DNA of 18,296 nt, from NCBI GenBank assembly GCA_000697335.1, contig JNEM01015309.1, positions 1 to 18,296 of the forward strand, read 5' to 3'. Under the pieces are notes generated by a model, which had not been told where the DNA came from, made no database searches, and was given only the letters and a program-made list of their open reading frames with translations. Origin of the DNA: Conidiobolus incongruus B7586 (lineage: Eukaryota; Entomophthoromycota; Entomophthoromycetes; Entomophthorales; Conidiobolaceae). A program made the position numbers and the translations under genes. Within the stretch, counting starts at the first letter, position 1, and each line of letters begins with the position of its first letter. Below, piece by piece: positions 10,002 to 18,296 of the stretch.

Positions 10002-10691
10002 GTTCAAATCAAAATACCTTGATATTAATTAATCACAAATTTGATTTGAAAAAAACTCTTTGGGATCATTGTAGTCTTCGAGAAGTTCAATTTGGTATGA
10101 AATGAATTTATGAAAATGATTCATTGTTATGATTTTAAATGATAATATTCAGTTTTTTTTGAATAATATATTATCATCAAGTAAATAAATATTATATATA
10201 AATTTAAAAACCCTTGATTTAAGTGTATAATATCTGAATTCATTTAACCATTTTGTTTCTTCATATTTTTTTAATTTAATATTCAATCATATATCTTTTC
10301 AATGGGTATTGATTTAAATATTACTTTTAATATTATTTTAACAACATGATTCCCCAATATTTGTTTAATTCACTTATCCTATACTACATAATTTTAAATT
10401 ATCCAAATATAAATCTATTTATATTTAGCTTTTTGGGCATTAATGTTAAATACACTAGAAGTAGTTTTTTGAATTATTTTATATAATATCAAATAATTTA
10501 TTTTTAGTTATGTATCCTTTTTGATTGAGATATTTTTAAAATTCTATAATCGCAAACATTTTATTTTTCATTAAGTAAATGAATCTAACCAAATTGCTCT
10601 TTAGTTAAATTCATTAGTATAATTTGAGAGTGAGTATTTCTACAATCAACTCGCCCATTTTAATGGTTTCACAGAACACATGCTCCATTTG
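10002..10691. other. Intergenic spacer, serine dehydratase to UAP1
   Basis: Tandem-oriented genes are separated by AT-rich DNA with no supported gene. The left part should hold the poly(A) site of the serine dehydratase transcript. The composition becomes less extreme toward the UAP1 promoter. Confidence 0.5.
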
Positions 10692-10725
10692 ATTGGCAAT
10701 TATAAAATAAAAGTTTATATAAATA
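10692..10725 (+). promoter_or_regulatory. UAP1 promoter: inverted CCAAT box and TATA box
   Basis: ATTGG (10692-10696, the reverse complement of CCAAT) lies 20 bp upstream of TATATAAATA (10716-10725), which is 68 bp before the ATG at 10793. Spacing and order fit a conventional polymerase II promoter; binding is inferred. Confidence 0.5.
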
Positions 10726-10792
10726 GCTAATGAAAGGTGATCAAGTGCACGATTATTGATATACATTGTTAATAACAAAAACATAATCTAAT

Positions 10793-12232
10793 ATGAAACA
10801 AAAGATCCAAGAATTAAAAAATATTTTCAATCAAGCTAATCAAGGTCATGTTTTTCAATATTTTGATCAACTCAGTATTAAAGATCAAGCTTTGCTCATT
10901 GATCAACTTTCCCAAATCAACCCTGAGAGATTAAATATCTTATTTAAAAATGCCACCAACCCTGATACTAGTGATAATCACCCTATCGAACCTCTTTCAG
11001 ATGCTCAATTTGATTCAGTCCTTAGAAACAACAAAGCTCAAGTCAACGAGTGGGAAACAGTAGGTTTCGAAGCTATTGCAAGAGGTGAAGTTGCTGTGAT
11101 CTTACTTGCTGGTGGACAGGGTACTCGTTTGGGATCCAGTGATCCAAAAGGTTGTTATAATATTGGCTTACCTTCTCATAAGTCCTTATTTCAAATCCAA
11201 GCCGAAAGAATACTACGTCTTCAACACTTGTGTCAGATTAGATACTCTAAACAAGTTAATATTCCTTGGTATATTATGACGTCCCAGTCTACCAGTGCTC
11301 CAACCCAAGCATTTTTTAAGAAGCATAACTACTTTGGATTGAATCCCAAGGATATCATCTTCTTCAATCAAGGAACTTTACCTTGTCTATCTAATGATGG
11401 TAAGATATTATTAGAAGATAGAGGAAAATTGACAATGGCTCCTGATGGCAATGGTGGCATTTATCCTTCTTTAAGGTTAACAGGAATGCTCCATGATATG
11501 GAGCGTAGAAAAGTTAAATATTTGCATGCTTATTGCGTCGACAATTGTCTAGTCAAGGTATGTGATCCTGTTTTCGTTGGTTACTGTATTGCTAAGGGAA
11601 GTGACTTTGGTGCTAAGATTATTCCCAAATCTCACCCTAAAGAGGGCTTGGGATTAATCTGCAATAGAGGATCTAAGCTAACCGTGATCGAATATAGCGA
11701 GTTAAGCGATGAATTGGCTCATAAAACTAATGTCCAAGGTCAATTGTTATTTAATTCTGGAAACATCTGTAACCATTTCTACACTTTAGACTTTTTGAAT
11801 AAGATGGAACAAATCGAAAAGAGTTTAAAATATCATGTTGCTTACAAAAAGATTAAGTGTATTGATTTAAAAACTGATAAGATAATCAAACCCAAAGTAC
11901 CAAACGGTATTAAATTGGAATCCTTTATCTTTGATATTATTTCTTATGCACAAAATGTTGCTATTCTTGAAGTTGACCGTACTGAAGAGTTTTCACCACT
12001 TAAGAATGCTCCAGGCACTAAATCTGATAATCCTGATACCTGTAGAAATGACATTTTAAGATTCCATGCTAAATTAATCAAGAATGCTGGTGGTATTATT
12101 AAAAATCATGTGGAATTATCACCTCTTGTCACCTACAATGGAGAAGGTCTAGAAATTTTGAAGGGCGTTGTCATTCATAGAGATCATTTATCTACTTTGA
12201 ATGGATTGGGTAGCTTGAGAGCCAAATTATAA
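10793..12232 (+). CDS. UAP1: UDP-N-acetylglucosamine pyrophosphorylase
   Basis: Intronless, 479 residues, close to yeast Qri1/Uap1 (477) and human AGX1 (about 505). It joins UTP and GlcNAc-1-phosphate to make UDP-GlcNAc, the donor for chitin synthesis, N-glycosylation and GPI anchors, in the cytosol. The nucleotide-binding loop is LLAGGQGTRLGSSDPKG (about 104-120). Other hallmarks in order: SLFQIQAERI (131-140), MAPDGNGGIYPSLR (215-228), HAYCVDNCLVKVCDP (245-259), LLFNSGNICNHFY (318-330), and EEFSPLKNAPGTKSDNP (398-414), which contacts the sugar and uridine in the family. The C-terminal left-handed helix region is present, so the gene looks whole. An in-frame stop lies just upstream of the chosen ATG. 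No missing key residue is apparent. Confidence 0.95.
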   Translation: MKQKIQELKNIFNQANQGHVFQYFDQLSIKDQALLIDQLSQINPERLNILFKNATNPDTSDNHPIEPLSDAQFDSVLRNNKAQVNEWETVGFEAIARGEVAVILLAGGQGTRLGSSDPKGCYNIGLPSHKSLFQIQAERILRLQHLCQIRYSKQVNIPWYIMTSQSTSAPTQAFFKKHNYFGLNPKDIIFFNQGTLPCLSNDGKILLEDRGKLTMAPDGNGGIYPSLRLTGMLHDMERRKVKYLHAYCVDNCLVKVCDPVFVGYCIAKGSDFGAKIIPKSHPKEGLGLICNRGSKLTVIEYSELSDELAHKTNVQGQLLFNSGNICNHFYTLDFLNKMEQIEKSLKYHVAYKKIKCIDLKTDKIIKPKVPNGIKLESFIFDIISYAQNVAILEVDRTEEFSPLKNAPGTKSDNPDTCRNDILRFHAKLIKNAGGIIKNHVELSPLVTYNGEGLEILKGVVIHRDHLSTLNGLGSLRAKL

Positions 12233-12809
12233 GCAAACTATTTTTAAAATTTAATAAATTTAAATCACATATTATATCAAATTTAGATGTAGCATATTTT
12301 TTAATATTTTTGTTTGTGGTATTTCTTGTATTTAAAAAAGTATTAAAATATATAATGGTAATTTAATATTTAGTTTAATTACTATTATCATCTAAATGTA
12401 ATTTTTAATAATCAGCATATACATATATTCAATATTATACTTAACAATTGGATCAAGCTACTATTAAATAATTGAAATTCACTTGTGTATTCAAGAATTA
12501 AAAATAATTAAATATTCTCATCAAATATATTCATTTATTTCTCAATCATTAGATTAAATTTTAATTAGAAATATTTATTGAGTTATGTACTATATCTTGA
12601 GATGGTAATATAATAATTAACTCCAGAATATTTAAATATATATTGTTATATAATAACCTCATTTATGGAATTGAGTTTATTCTTACTTAATATTTATCAT
12701 TGAATTCATCTCAATACACTGATTTATTTAAGTCTGATATCGTACATAGTATAGAGTAATCGCTCATTGAATTTTATATTATCAAGATATTAGCCAAATA
12801 TATTTCAAT
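12233..12809. other. Convergent intergenic spacer
   Basis: AT-rich spacer between UAP1 (plus) and the GPI-protein gene (minus), expected to contain both 3' ends. AATAAA-like words occur soon after the UAP1 stop (near 12252). No gene or structured repeat was seen. Confidence 0.5.
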
Positions 12810-13151
12810 TTATAAAAAATAGCATAATACAAGAGCAAAAGCGGAGATTGATCCAATAGTACGGAGCTGATTACCATCAGAGGACTTAGTAGTGGAAGAT
12901 TGGGATGAAGGAGCAAATTTGGTAGAAGATGGCATAAGAGGAGTATTGGGGCCTGTGGAAGATGGCATTAAAGGTTCGTTAGGTCTGGTACTTGTTGGAT
13001 TTAATGGAGTGTTTGGACCAGACATAGAGCTTGAGGATGCACCAGCAGGTGGAATAACAATAGGTGTTTTGTTGGCAGATGGATCATAAGGCGTAGGAGC
13101 AGTATTCTGAGCTGAAATAGCAGTCAATAACAAAAAAGTGTAGAATTTCAT
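12810..13151 (-). CDS. Small secreted Ser/Thr/Pro-rich protein, predicted GPI-anchored
   Basis: Encodes 113 residues from the ATG at 13151. An upstream in-frame ATG at 13181 exists, but it lies only 26 bp from the TATA box, about where transcription would start, and starting at 13151 puts the signal peptide (MKFYTFLLLTAISA) right at the N-terminus. The mature part is rich in Pro, Ser and Thr and carries three 11-residue repeats (45-77) of the form GPNTPLMPSST, good substrates for O-mannosylation. The C-terminus has small residues (SSDGN, 90-94) suited to a GPI attachment site, a short polar spacer and a hydrophobic tail ending CYFL. The likely location is plasma membrane or cell wall. No named family is recognised; adhesin-like or structural mannoprotein roles are possible. 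No introns are needed. The opposite-strand reading frame here is a shadow. Confidence 0.68.
   Translation of the reverse strand: MKFYTFLLLTAISAQNTAPTPYDPSANKTPIVIPPAGASSSSMSGPNTPLNPTSTRPNEPLMPSSTGPNTPLMPSSTKFAPSSQSSTTKSSDGNQLRTIGSISAFALVLCYFL
12921..13019 (-). repeat. Three in-frame 33-bp tandem repeats in the GPI-protein gene
   Basis: Encodes GPNTPLNPTST, RPNEPLMPSST and GPNTPLMPSST. Unit length is 11 codons, with few differences between copies. Such arrays often vary in copy number among strains. Confidence 0.75.
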
Positions 13152-13206
13152 TGTGATATATGAATTTAAAGTTGGATACAAGTGATGGAAATTGGATGAT
13201 CCAACT

Positions 13207-13215
13207 CTTTATATA
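13207..13215 (-). promoter_or_regulatory. TATA box of the GPI-protein gene
   Basis: On the minus strand this reads TATATAAAG, 56 bp upstream of the ATG at 13151. It supports transcription of this small gene and the downstream choice of start. Confidence 0.6.
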
Positions 13216-14243
13216 CTTTTTGATGTTTGACAAAATACGGATTATTGTCTGTTGATATGAATATGTGATTCCAAATTTGGCAATTGCTAATATGGTGCTA
13301 ATGAAAATTAGATTAAATCACTTAAAATAAAATCACAAAATGTGACATTGTTTATGATATTCAGATTGTTTTCGAGATACTCAGATTTTCTCTTGAGTTT
13401 AAAAGTTTCGTTTACTTATCAATATTTTGGAGGAATTACTCAAACTTAATTTTAATATCCTATTAACTATGGTTTCTGAATCGAATATATATTTTTGATT
13501 TTGCTTTATTAATCTCAAATTTTTTCTAATTAGAAGATTACTTTCATAAAGTAAATTAAAGTAATAATTCAATATATATTCTTACTAATACTAATATAAA
13601 TTAATGGTTTTTTTAATTGATACAATTTATTTCTCTTGTATTTCATATTCTCGCTATATTTTACAAATAATAAAATTAAATGTTTAAAGTTAGAGATTAA
13701 TGATGTCATGGATATATCAATTGGATTTATCCATCAAAATTATAAAATGATTTCATAATTTTTCAATAAAGATATAGAAGGTACATAATCGCAGGGTCCT
13801 GGTCCAATTTCAATAATAATTGTAATTTTTAAATTTTTCATTACTGGGTCGAATTATTATTCAAAAAATTTACAAGCTACAGAATATCAATGTACTTTCA
13901 TAAATTGAAATATAATATGATCTTATTCCATCCAATTTCATCAATTATCAAAGTCTAAAATGATATTCAATTTGCATCCTATGTAAGTTTAACAAATAAT
14001 AATAGATATCAGACCAAATCTTTAATTTTAATTGATATTTGGCGTTGGATTACAAGGTTTTCATCCTAAATATTGGTGGCAAACTGATTAAACTTGATCA
14101 TTCAAATTTTGAATGCACATTTTGTGTATTATGGATAATTGGTTAGATGTTAATTACAGGGCAAATATATTTTATTAATAAATTTAGCTTAATCATTATT
14201 AAAACTGATTATTCTCATTAATCATAATGTAATATAATTAATT

Positions 14244-14262
14244 ATTAATTAATTAATTAATT
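14244..14262. repeat. (ATTA)n short tandem repeat
   Basis: Nineteen bases of repeating ATTA. Simple sequence. Confidence 0.7.
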
Positions 14263-14663
14263 GAATTCAATTATTATTTTATTCATTATATTTAAACTGA
14301 ATATATTGTGCATTTTTTAACAGAATTTTACTTTTGTATAAATATTCAAGAAAGGTAAATTTTTGATAGCACCTTGAGTTTGAGTTTTATTAAACTTTAA
14401 CAGAGTAATTTTGCTGTCATATTTTATTATATTTATAATTATATAATATCTGATTTCTATAAAGTGATAATCAAAAAATAAATTCTGAAAATCTGAAATG
14501 AATTTAGCATACAAAATTAATAGCAAATAGAAACTGATAGGAAAAATACCTTAACTAAATGAAAATTAATACCATAGTTAAAGTTAGTGATTTCTTATTA
14601 AGATATATTTATTATGATGATATAAAACCAACTATGTCTTTTATTTAGCATGTACTACCATAC

Positions 14664-14680
14664 ATATATATATATATATT
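14664..14680. repeat. (AT)n microsatellite
   Basis: Uninterrupted AT dinucleotides. Simple sequence. Confidence 0.7.
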
Positions 14681-16020
14681 AATTATTAAAAGTTTTATTT
14701 AGTAAATGAGGAATAATAATTCTAGAAATTGGAAAGATTGTTAATAAAAAAACATTATAATAATTATTCATTAAATTTTCAAACTAATTTATTGATTAAA
14801 GTGTAAATCTAAGAAATGACACCAAGCGGATGATACTCGGTATATAAAGGATAGTTTGGAAAAAGAGAATAGTAATCTATTTAGTTTATAATTATTGGAT
14901 TTTTGATACAGAGGTTTGAAATTAGATATTATTAGATAAATTCGAAGAAATTGATAAAGCTCATTCAACGAATTAAATAGGGGATAATGAATTATGATCC
15001 TTATGTCTAGTTTATCGTAAAATATAGGTTTGCTATTTGCATGTGTACAAAGTCAAGTTTGTATTTGGAAATTGGTAAAATCATAGAATCATATGAATTC
15101 TCGCAACATAGTTAATATCTGCGAATCAAATTATTGTGAAAGCTTTGCTTTGTAATAACAAGTATTTGGCAAAAGCAATATTATTTTATGGAGAGTAATA
15201 AAGTTAAAAATAATTCACATAATCATTAGCCTATGAGAATAAAAATAAGGTTTTCAATTCAAAAATTATCCATTAAATGTCCACTTTTGTGTTCAAAAAT
15301 GATTTTGGCGGGTTTAAAAAATTATTAAAATCTAATAATTTACATTCAAATCGCAATATATAATTGTACATAATTAATGAAGCAAGTATAAATCAATAAA
15401 TGATATTTTAATTTTTAGTTTATTTTTAATCAATAATAATGATAAAGTTTTATATATTAATTCTTAATTTAGTATTTTACTAGAAATATTTTAATTATCA
15501 AAATGTTTGGTTTCCTGCATTCAAAGTATAGTTAAACTATAATCAATAACAAGTTCAAAAAAGTGATAAATACAGATATATATTATATATCTTCAAGATT
15601 AGATATTCTTTTTCAAACATTTATTTATAACCAAATAAATTTCAATTTTTTGAATTTTACTCATTTATGTGAGAAATATTTATTCATTAATTAATCAGTA
15701 ACAAGAACATTTTGTGCTTAGAAACAATAATATACCTAATATTAAATTTCATATTATTGATTAAAATTATTATAGTTCTGGTCAATGTAGATATTATCAG
15801 ATTATCATATTTATAAATTGTAAATTATTAATTAGATTTATGTATTTGAATAAAAAATAATTTGTTAAAATTATTGAATCATTGCCTATTGGCTAATGCT
15901 ATTAAATAATCAACTATATTCTTATTATTCAGATATATTCTTATAGAATATAATAAATACATTTTTAATTTATTGAATATATAGTTTATTTTGTATATTA
16001 ATAATCAATATAATATACTT

Positions 16021-16611
16021 TTATCCCTTTGTGGAGGTTTTTTCTATGATACATAAATCTTTTGTAAATTGGCCTGATTCAAGATCAGGATCGGATTTAG
16101 TGATTCCATATTTGGCAAGGATTTCTTCTTCAATCTTTTCTCTCGACACTTGAATAGTATTGAGAATACCATAAAATACTCTGAACACTTTCCAGCATCT
16201 GAAAAAAATAACAAAGGTAGCTGTTAATTGTCTATGCTCCACCAAGGTAACGTATAAAATCGCATCAGAAACAACTGAGAAGATTAAAATTCCAAAGTCT
16301 AATCTCTTCATCCAGGGTTTTAGTGTTTTCCAGCCATCCACCCATACCCGTAACAATACTTCAATAATGAAGATTGAGGGGAAAACCCAACTGATCGCGA
16401 ACAGAATAACAACCGCAGTCCATAGATCATCCTCTTTATTGCTATATAGTACCAGTATGAGCTGAGTCAATAATAGCGTTAGATCCAAAAACACAATAAA
16501 CAGTGTAAAATAGTGATAGGCAAGATTATTTAGTAGTTTTGAAAGACCCTTTTTGAATCTTTCAATTCTTCCAAGTTGATTAGACTTTTGTGTTTCGGTT
16601 ATTGAGCTCAT
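16021..16611 (-). CDS. Voltage-gated proton channel, Hv1-type voltage-sensor protein
   Basis: 196 residues, one exon, with an upstream in-frame stop before the ATG at 16611. It is a voltage-sensor domain with four membrane segments and no pore: S1 (about 32-56), S2 (66-91), S3 (104-124), S4 (131-153), then a short charged helix that could be a coiled coil. S4 contains RCWKVFRVFYG, the Hv1 signature RxWRxxRxxxG. Human Hv1 positions map cleanly: Asp43 for selectivity Asp112, Phe81/Glu84 for the Phe150/Glu153 charge-transfer site, Asp105 and Asp116 for Asp174 and Asp185 (both 11 apart), and His126 for zinc-site His193 (12 before the first S4 Arg in both). Differences: the second S4 charge is Lys141, Asn214 is Tyr147, Glu119 is Gln50 and zinc-site His140 is absent. 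It would extrude protons on depolarisation, at the plasma or vacuolar membrane. Fungal Hv1 channels are known. A non-conducting voltage sensor is the alternative. Confidence 0.86.
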   Translation of the reverse strand: MSSITETQKSNQLGRIERFKKGLSKLLNNLAYHYFTLFIVFLDLTLLLTQLILVLYSNKEDDLWTAVVILFAISWVFPSIFIIEVLLRVWVDGWKTLKPWMKRLDFGILIFSVVSDAILYVTLVEHRQLTATFVIFFRCWKVFRVFYGILNTIQVSREKIEEEILAKYGITKSDPDLESGQFTKDLCIIEKTSTKG

Positions 16612-16682
16612 GATGGCTATAAAAACTAAAATGAATTAATTAAAAGCTTGAATATTATAGACAAATTAAGATTTTCAAGCTG

Positions 16683-16690
16683 TATTTATA
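16683..16690 (-). promoter_or_regulatory. TATA box of the proton channel gene
   Basis: Minus-strand TATAAATA, 72 bp upstream of the ATG at 16611. Confidence 0.55.
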
Positions 16691-18296
16691 GACAAATCCC
16701 CATAGAATGGAATATCAATTTGGCTTTAATTTGTGATATATGATCTAAATTACTTAATCAATTGCATAAGAAATAAACCCCAGTTTCATCACCCCCAAAC
16801 CTCGGTAACTGATCCTCCTAGTTATAGAGATAGTTAGATACCAAGAAAGTTATAGAATCTTTTCAAGATAAAAATATGTCTGTATAAGGAAGTTATGGCT
16901 TAATTAATAATTGGCCCAAATACAAATTAATAAGTTGTGATATCAAAGAAATTGTCTTGACGAATCGAGCTAGATTTTAATGCTTCCTCTAATATTTGCT
17001 CGGGGTCAATTGAATATGGTATAAATGCGAATATTCTAGTTAAAAGACTATCTTATACATTTATATATATATTATATTTCACTATAACGATTTATAAAGT
17101 TTTTAAAATTACTTGAATTCTAAATAGAATTAACTGAATTCATTAAATGCAATCCCCCACAAGGTACATAGTATGATTTTTTATGAATCCAAATATTAAT
17201 ATTAATTGAAGGAAATTTATTATGAAAATATTAAATCATTATTCATTAATAAATAATTTAAATATTATATTTCGTTATCAATAATTAATAACGAGTAATT
17301 CTATTTAGAAAATATATTCACAATGTTACAATAAATTAATTAACGGGTGTCTAATTACGCTAAAGACTTGACAAACAAAAATGTATTGACTTTGCAAATT
17401 GCTTTTGTTAAACCTCATACATTTAGTTAAATTAATTAATTTGATGTTCTCCTAGTGATTTCATCTTTCAAAATTCGGACTCTTAATCTGAGTTAATATG
17501 TGTTATATTTTGTCAATGAAACATATATAACATTAGTTTAGAATTAGGATCGCATATTTATCTATTTTATTGGGTACAAACAACTATATAATAAAGTATT
17601 GTGAATAGATTATTATTAAACCTTAAAATTCCCAATATTTCAAAGTATTAATTTATAGTGAAAATGAATTTGGCAAAATCTTAGCAAATTTAGTTCAAAA
17701 TAAAAATCAAGTTGAAAGATATACTATATCAATTTTAGTTATTATATATAGTTTCAAATATATTTCACTTTTTAATAGAATTTAAATCATAAAATCATAA
17801 TATCAAAACAATTATTATATATACCAATTGTGAATAGTATTTCAGAATCTATCTCAAATAAAATAAAATCTGAATTAATTCAACTGTTCAGTATATCTTT
17901 ATTATTCTTTCACCACCATCCATTACTTAACACCTTTATACAAAAGAATGTAAACTCATTTAGTTGCACTGTTAATGTTGAATAACATGTTATTCATTTT
18001 CAATAAAATATCATAATAATTGCTCGATTTATCTATAATCAATATAATAATACTAATAAATTAAAAATTACTAAATTATAAAAATAAACAAATTTATAAT
18101 AAACTTTATAAATTCCAGAATAATAGATAAATACTATGTAAAAAATATAAATAAGCAAATATGAAAGATAATTAGTTTAGATATATGATAATATATATTT
18201 CTAATTTTCTATTTTTATAAAAAATTTAATAACTTAAAATATTATATATTTATTTAATCAAATAAATAATTATTTTACTTATTATTCAAAAATAAT
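16691..18296. other. Right-end intergenic region
   Basis: No supported gene. The part at about 16770-17050 is less AT-rich (runs such as CACCCCCAAACCTCGG and GCTCGGGGTC) and is probably upstream regulatory DNA of the proton channel gene. From about 17900 the sequence again becomes nearly pure A/T, similar in feel to the left end, but no transposase similarity was found there. Confidence 0.45.

Larger units (their letters stand above)
13216..16020. other. Gene-poor region between the GPI-protein and proton channel genes
   Basis: About 2.8 kb of AT-rich DNA. Short ATG-started frames, such as one at 14317-14526 on the minus strand, look like chance. Simple repeats occur at 14244-14262 and 14664-14680. 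The stretch 14789-15260 is somewhat less AT-rich, includes a TATA-like GGTATATAAAGG near 14839 and an 87-codon minus-strand frame without an ATG (see findings). No gene is claimed. Confidence 0.45.

Noticed and set aside
12892-13089. 65-codon plus-strand frame opposite the GPI-protein gene
   Set aside because: It mirrors the repeated Pro/Ser codons of the minus-strand gene. The minus-strand product has a signal peptide, a GPI tail and a TATA box, so this one is a shadow.
14244-14262. TTAA-rich run as a transposon terminal repeat or target site
   Set aside because: It is a plain tetranucleotide repeat with no partner inverted repeat nearby.
14317-14526. 69-codon minus-strand frame
   Set aside because: Composition is Ile/Lys/Tyr/Asn-heavy as expected of AT-rich non-coding DNA. 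No signal, domain or promoter supports it.
16700-16800. Possible C/D-box snoRNA (GTGATGA on the minus strand near 16787)
   Set aside because: No CTGA D box or terminal stem could be found at a fitting distance.
16770-17050. Less AT-rich block that could be a structured RNA or a small gene
   Set aside because: No reading frame, tRNA cloverleaf or spliceosomal RNA motif was found. It is better explained as upstream DNA of the proton channel gene.

Overview
The window looks like nuclear DNA of a fungus with very AT-rich intergenic DNA and short introns. Five protein-coding genes can be supported. Four are recognisable families: a Set9/SUV4-20 histone H4K20 methyltransferase, an iron-sulfur L-serine dehydratase with a mitochondrial-type presequence, UDP-N-acetylglucosamine pyrophosphorylase (chitin and GPI precursor synthesis) and an Hv1-type voltage-gated proton channel. 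The fifth is a small secreted, GPI-anchored Ser/Thr/Pro-rich protein. Chitin-precursor synthesis, a fungal-style Set9 zinc motif and a GPI-anchored wall-type protein point to fungi. The bacterial-type serine dehydratase and strong AT bias suggest an early-diverging lineage (Zoopagomycota/Kickxellomycotina-like), but that placement is inference.

Layout: 1-2087 is almost pure A/T, has no CpG that I can find before about 2030, and holds a decayed Tc1/mariner-type transposase at about 598-1420. 2088-5164 (minus) is the Set9 gene. Its large 3' exon is preceded by two short exons that restore the family's N-terminal domain, giving a 987-residue protein. 5165-7934 is intergenic, with a small fold-back repeat near 6.6 kb and a GC-richer promoter block before the next gene. 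7935-10001 (plus) is the three-exon serine dehydratase (602 residues). 10793-12232 (plus) is the intronless UAP1 gene. 12810-13151 (minus) is the GPI-protein gene. 13152-16020 is gene-poor. 16021-16611 (minus) is the Hv1-type channel. The rest is AT-rich with no gene that I can support.

The genes are ordinary nuclear neighbours rather than an operon. UAP1 and the GPI protein could both serve the cell wall, but nothing shows co-regulation. Four genes have a clear TATA box 56-145 bp upstream of the start codon. The most unusual locus is the Set9 gene: one polypeptide carries the SET writer, a literal PWWP domain and an MRG15/Esa1-like chromo-barrel. In fission yeast the PWWP function is supplied in trans by Pdp1, so this is a natural writer-reader fusion. 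No RNA genes or CRISPR arrays were seen. Base composition and CpG statements are by-eye readings, not computed statistics.
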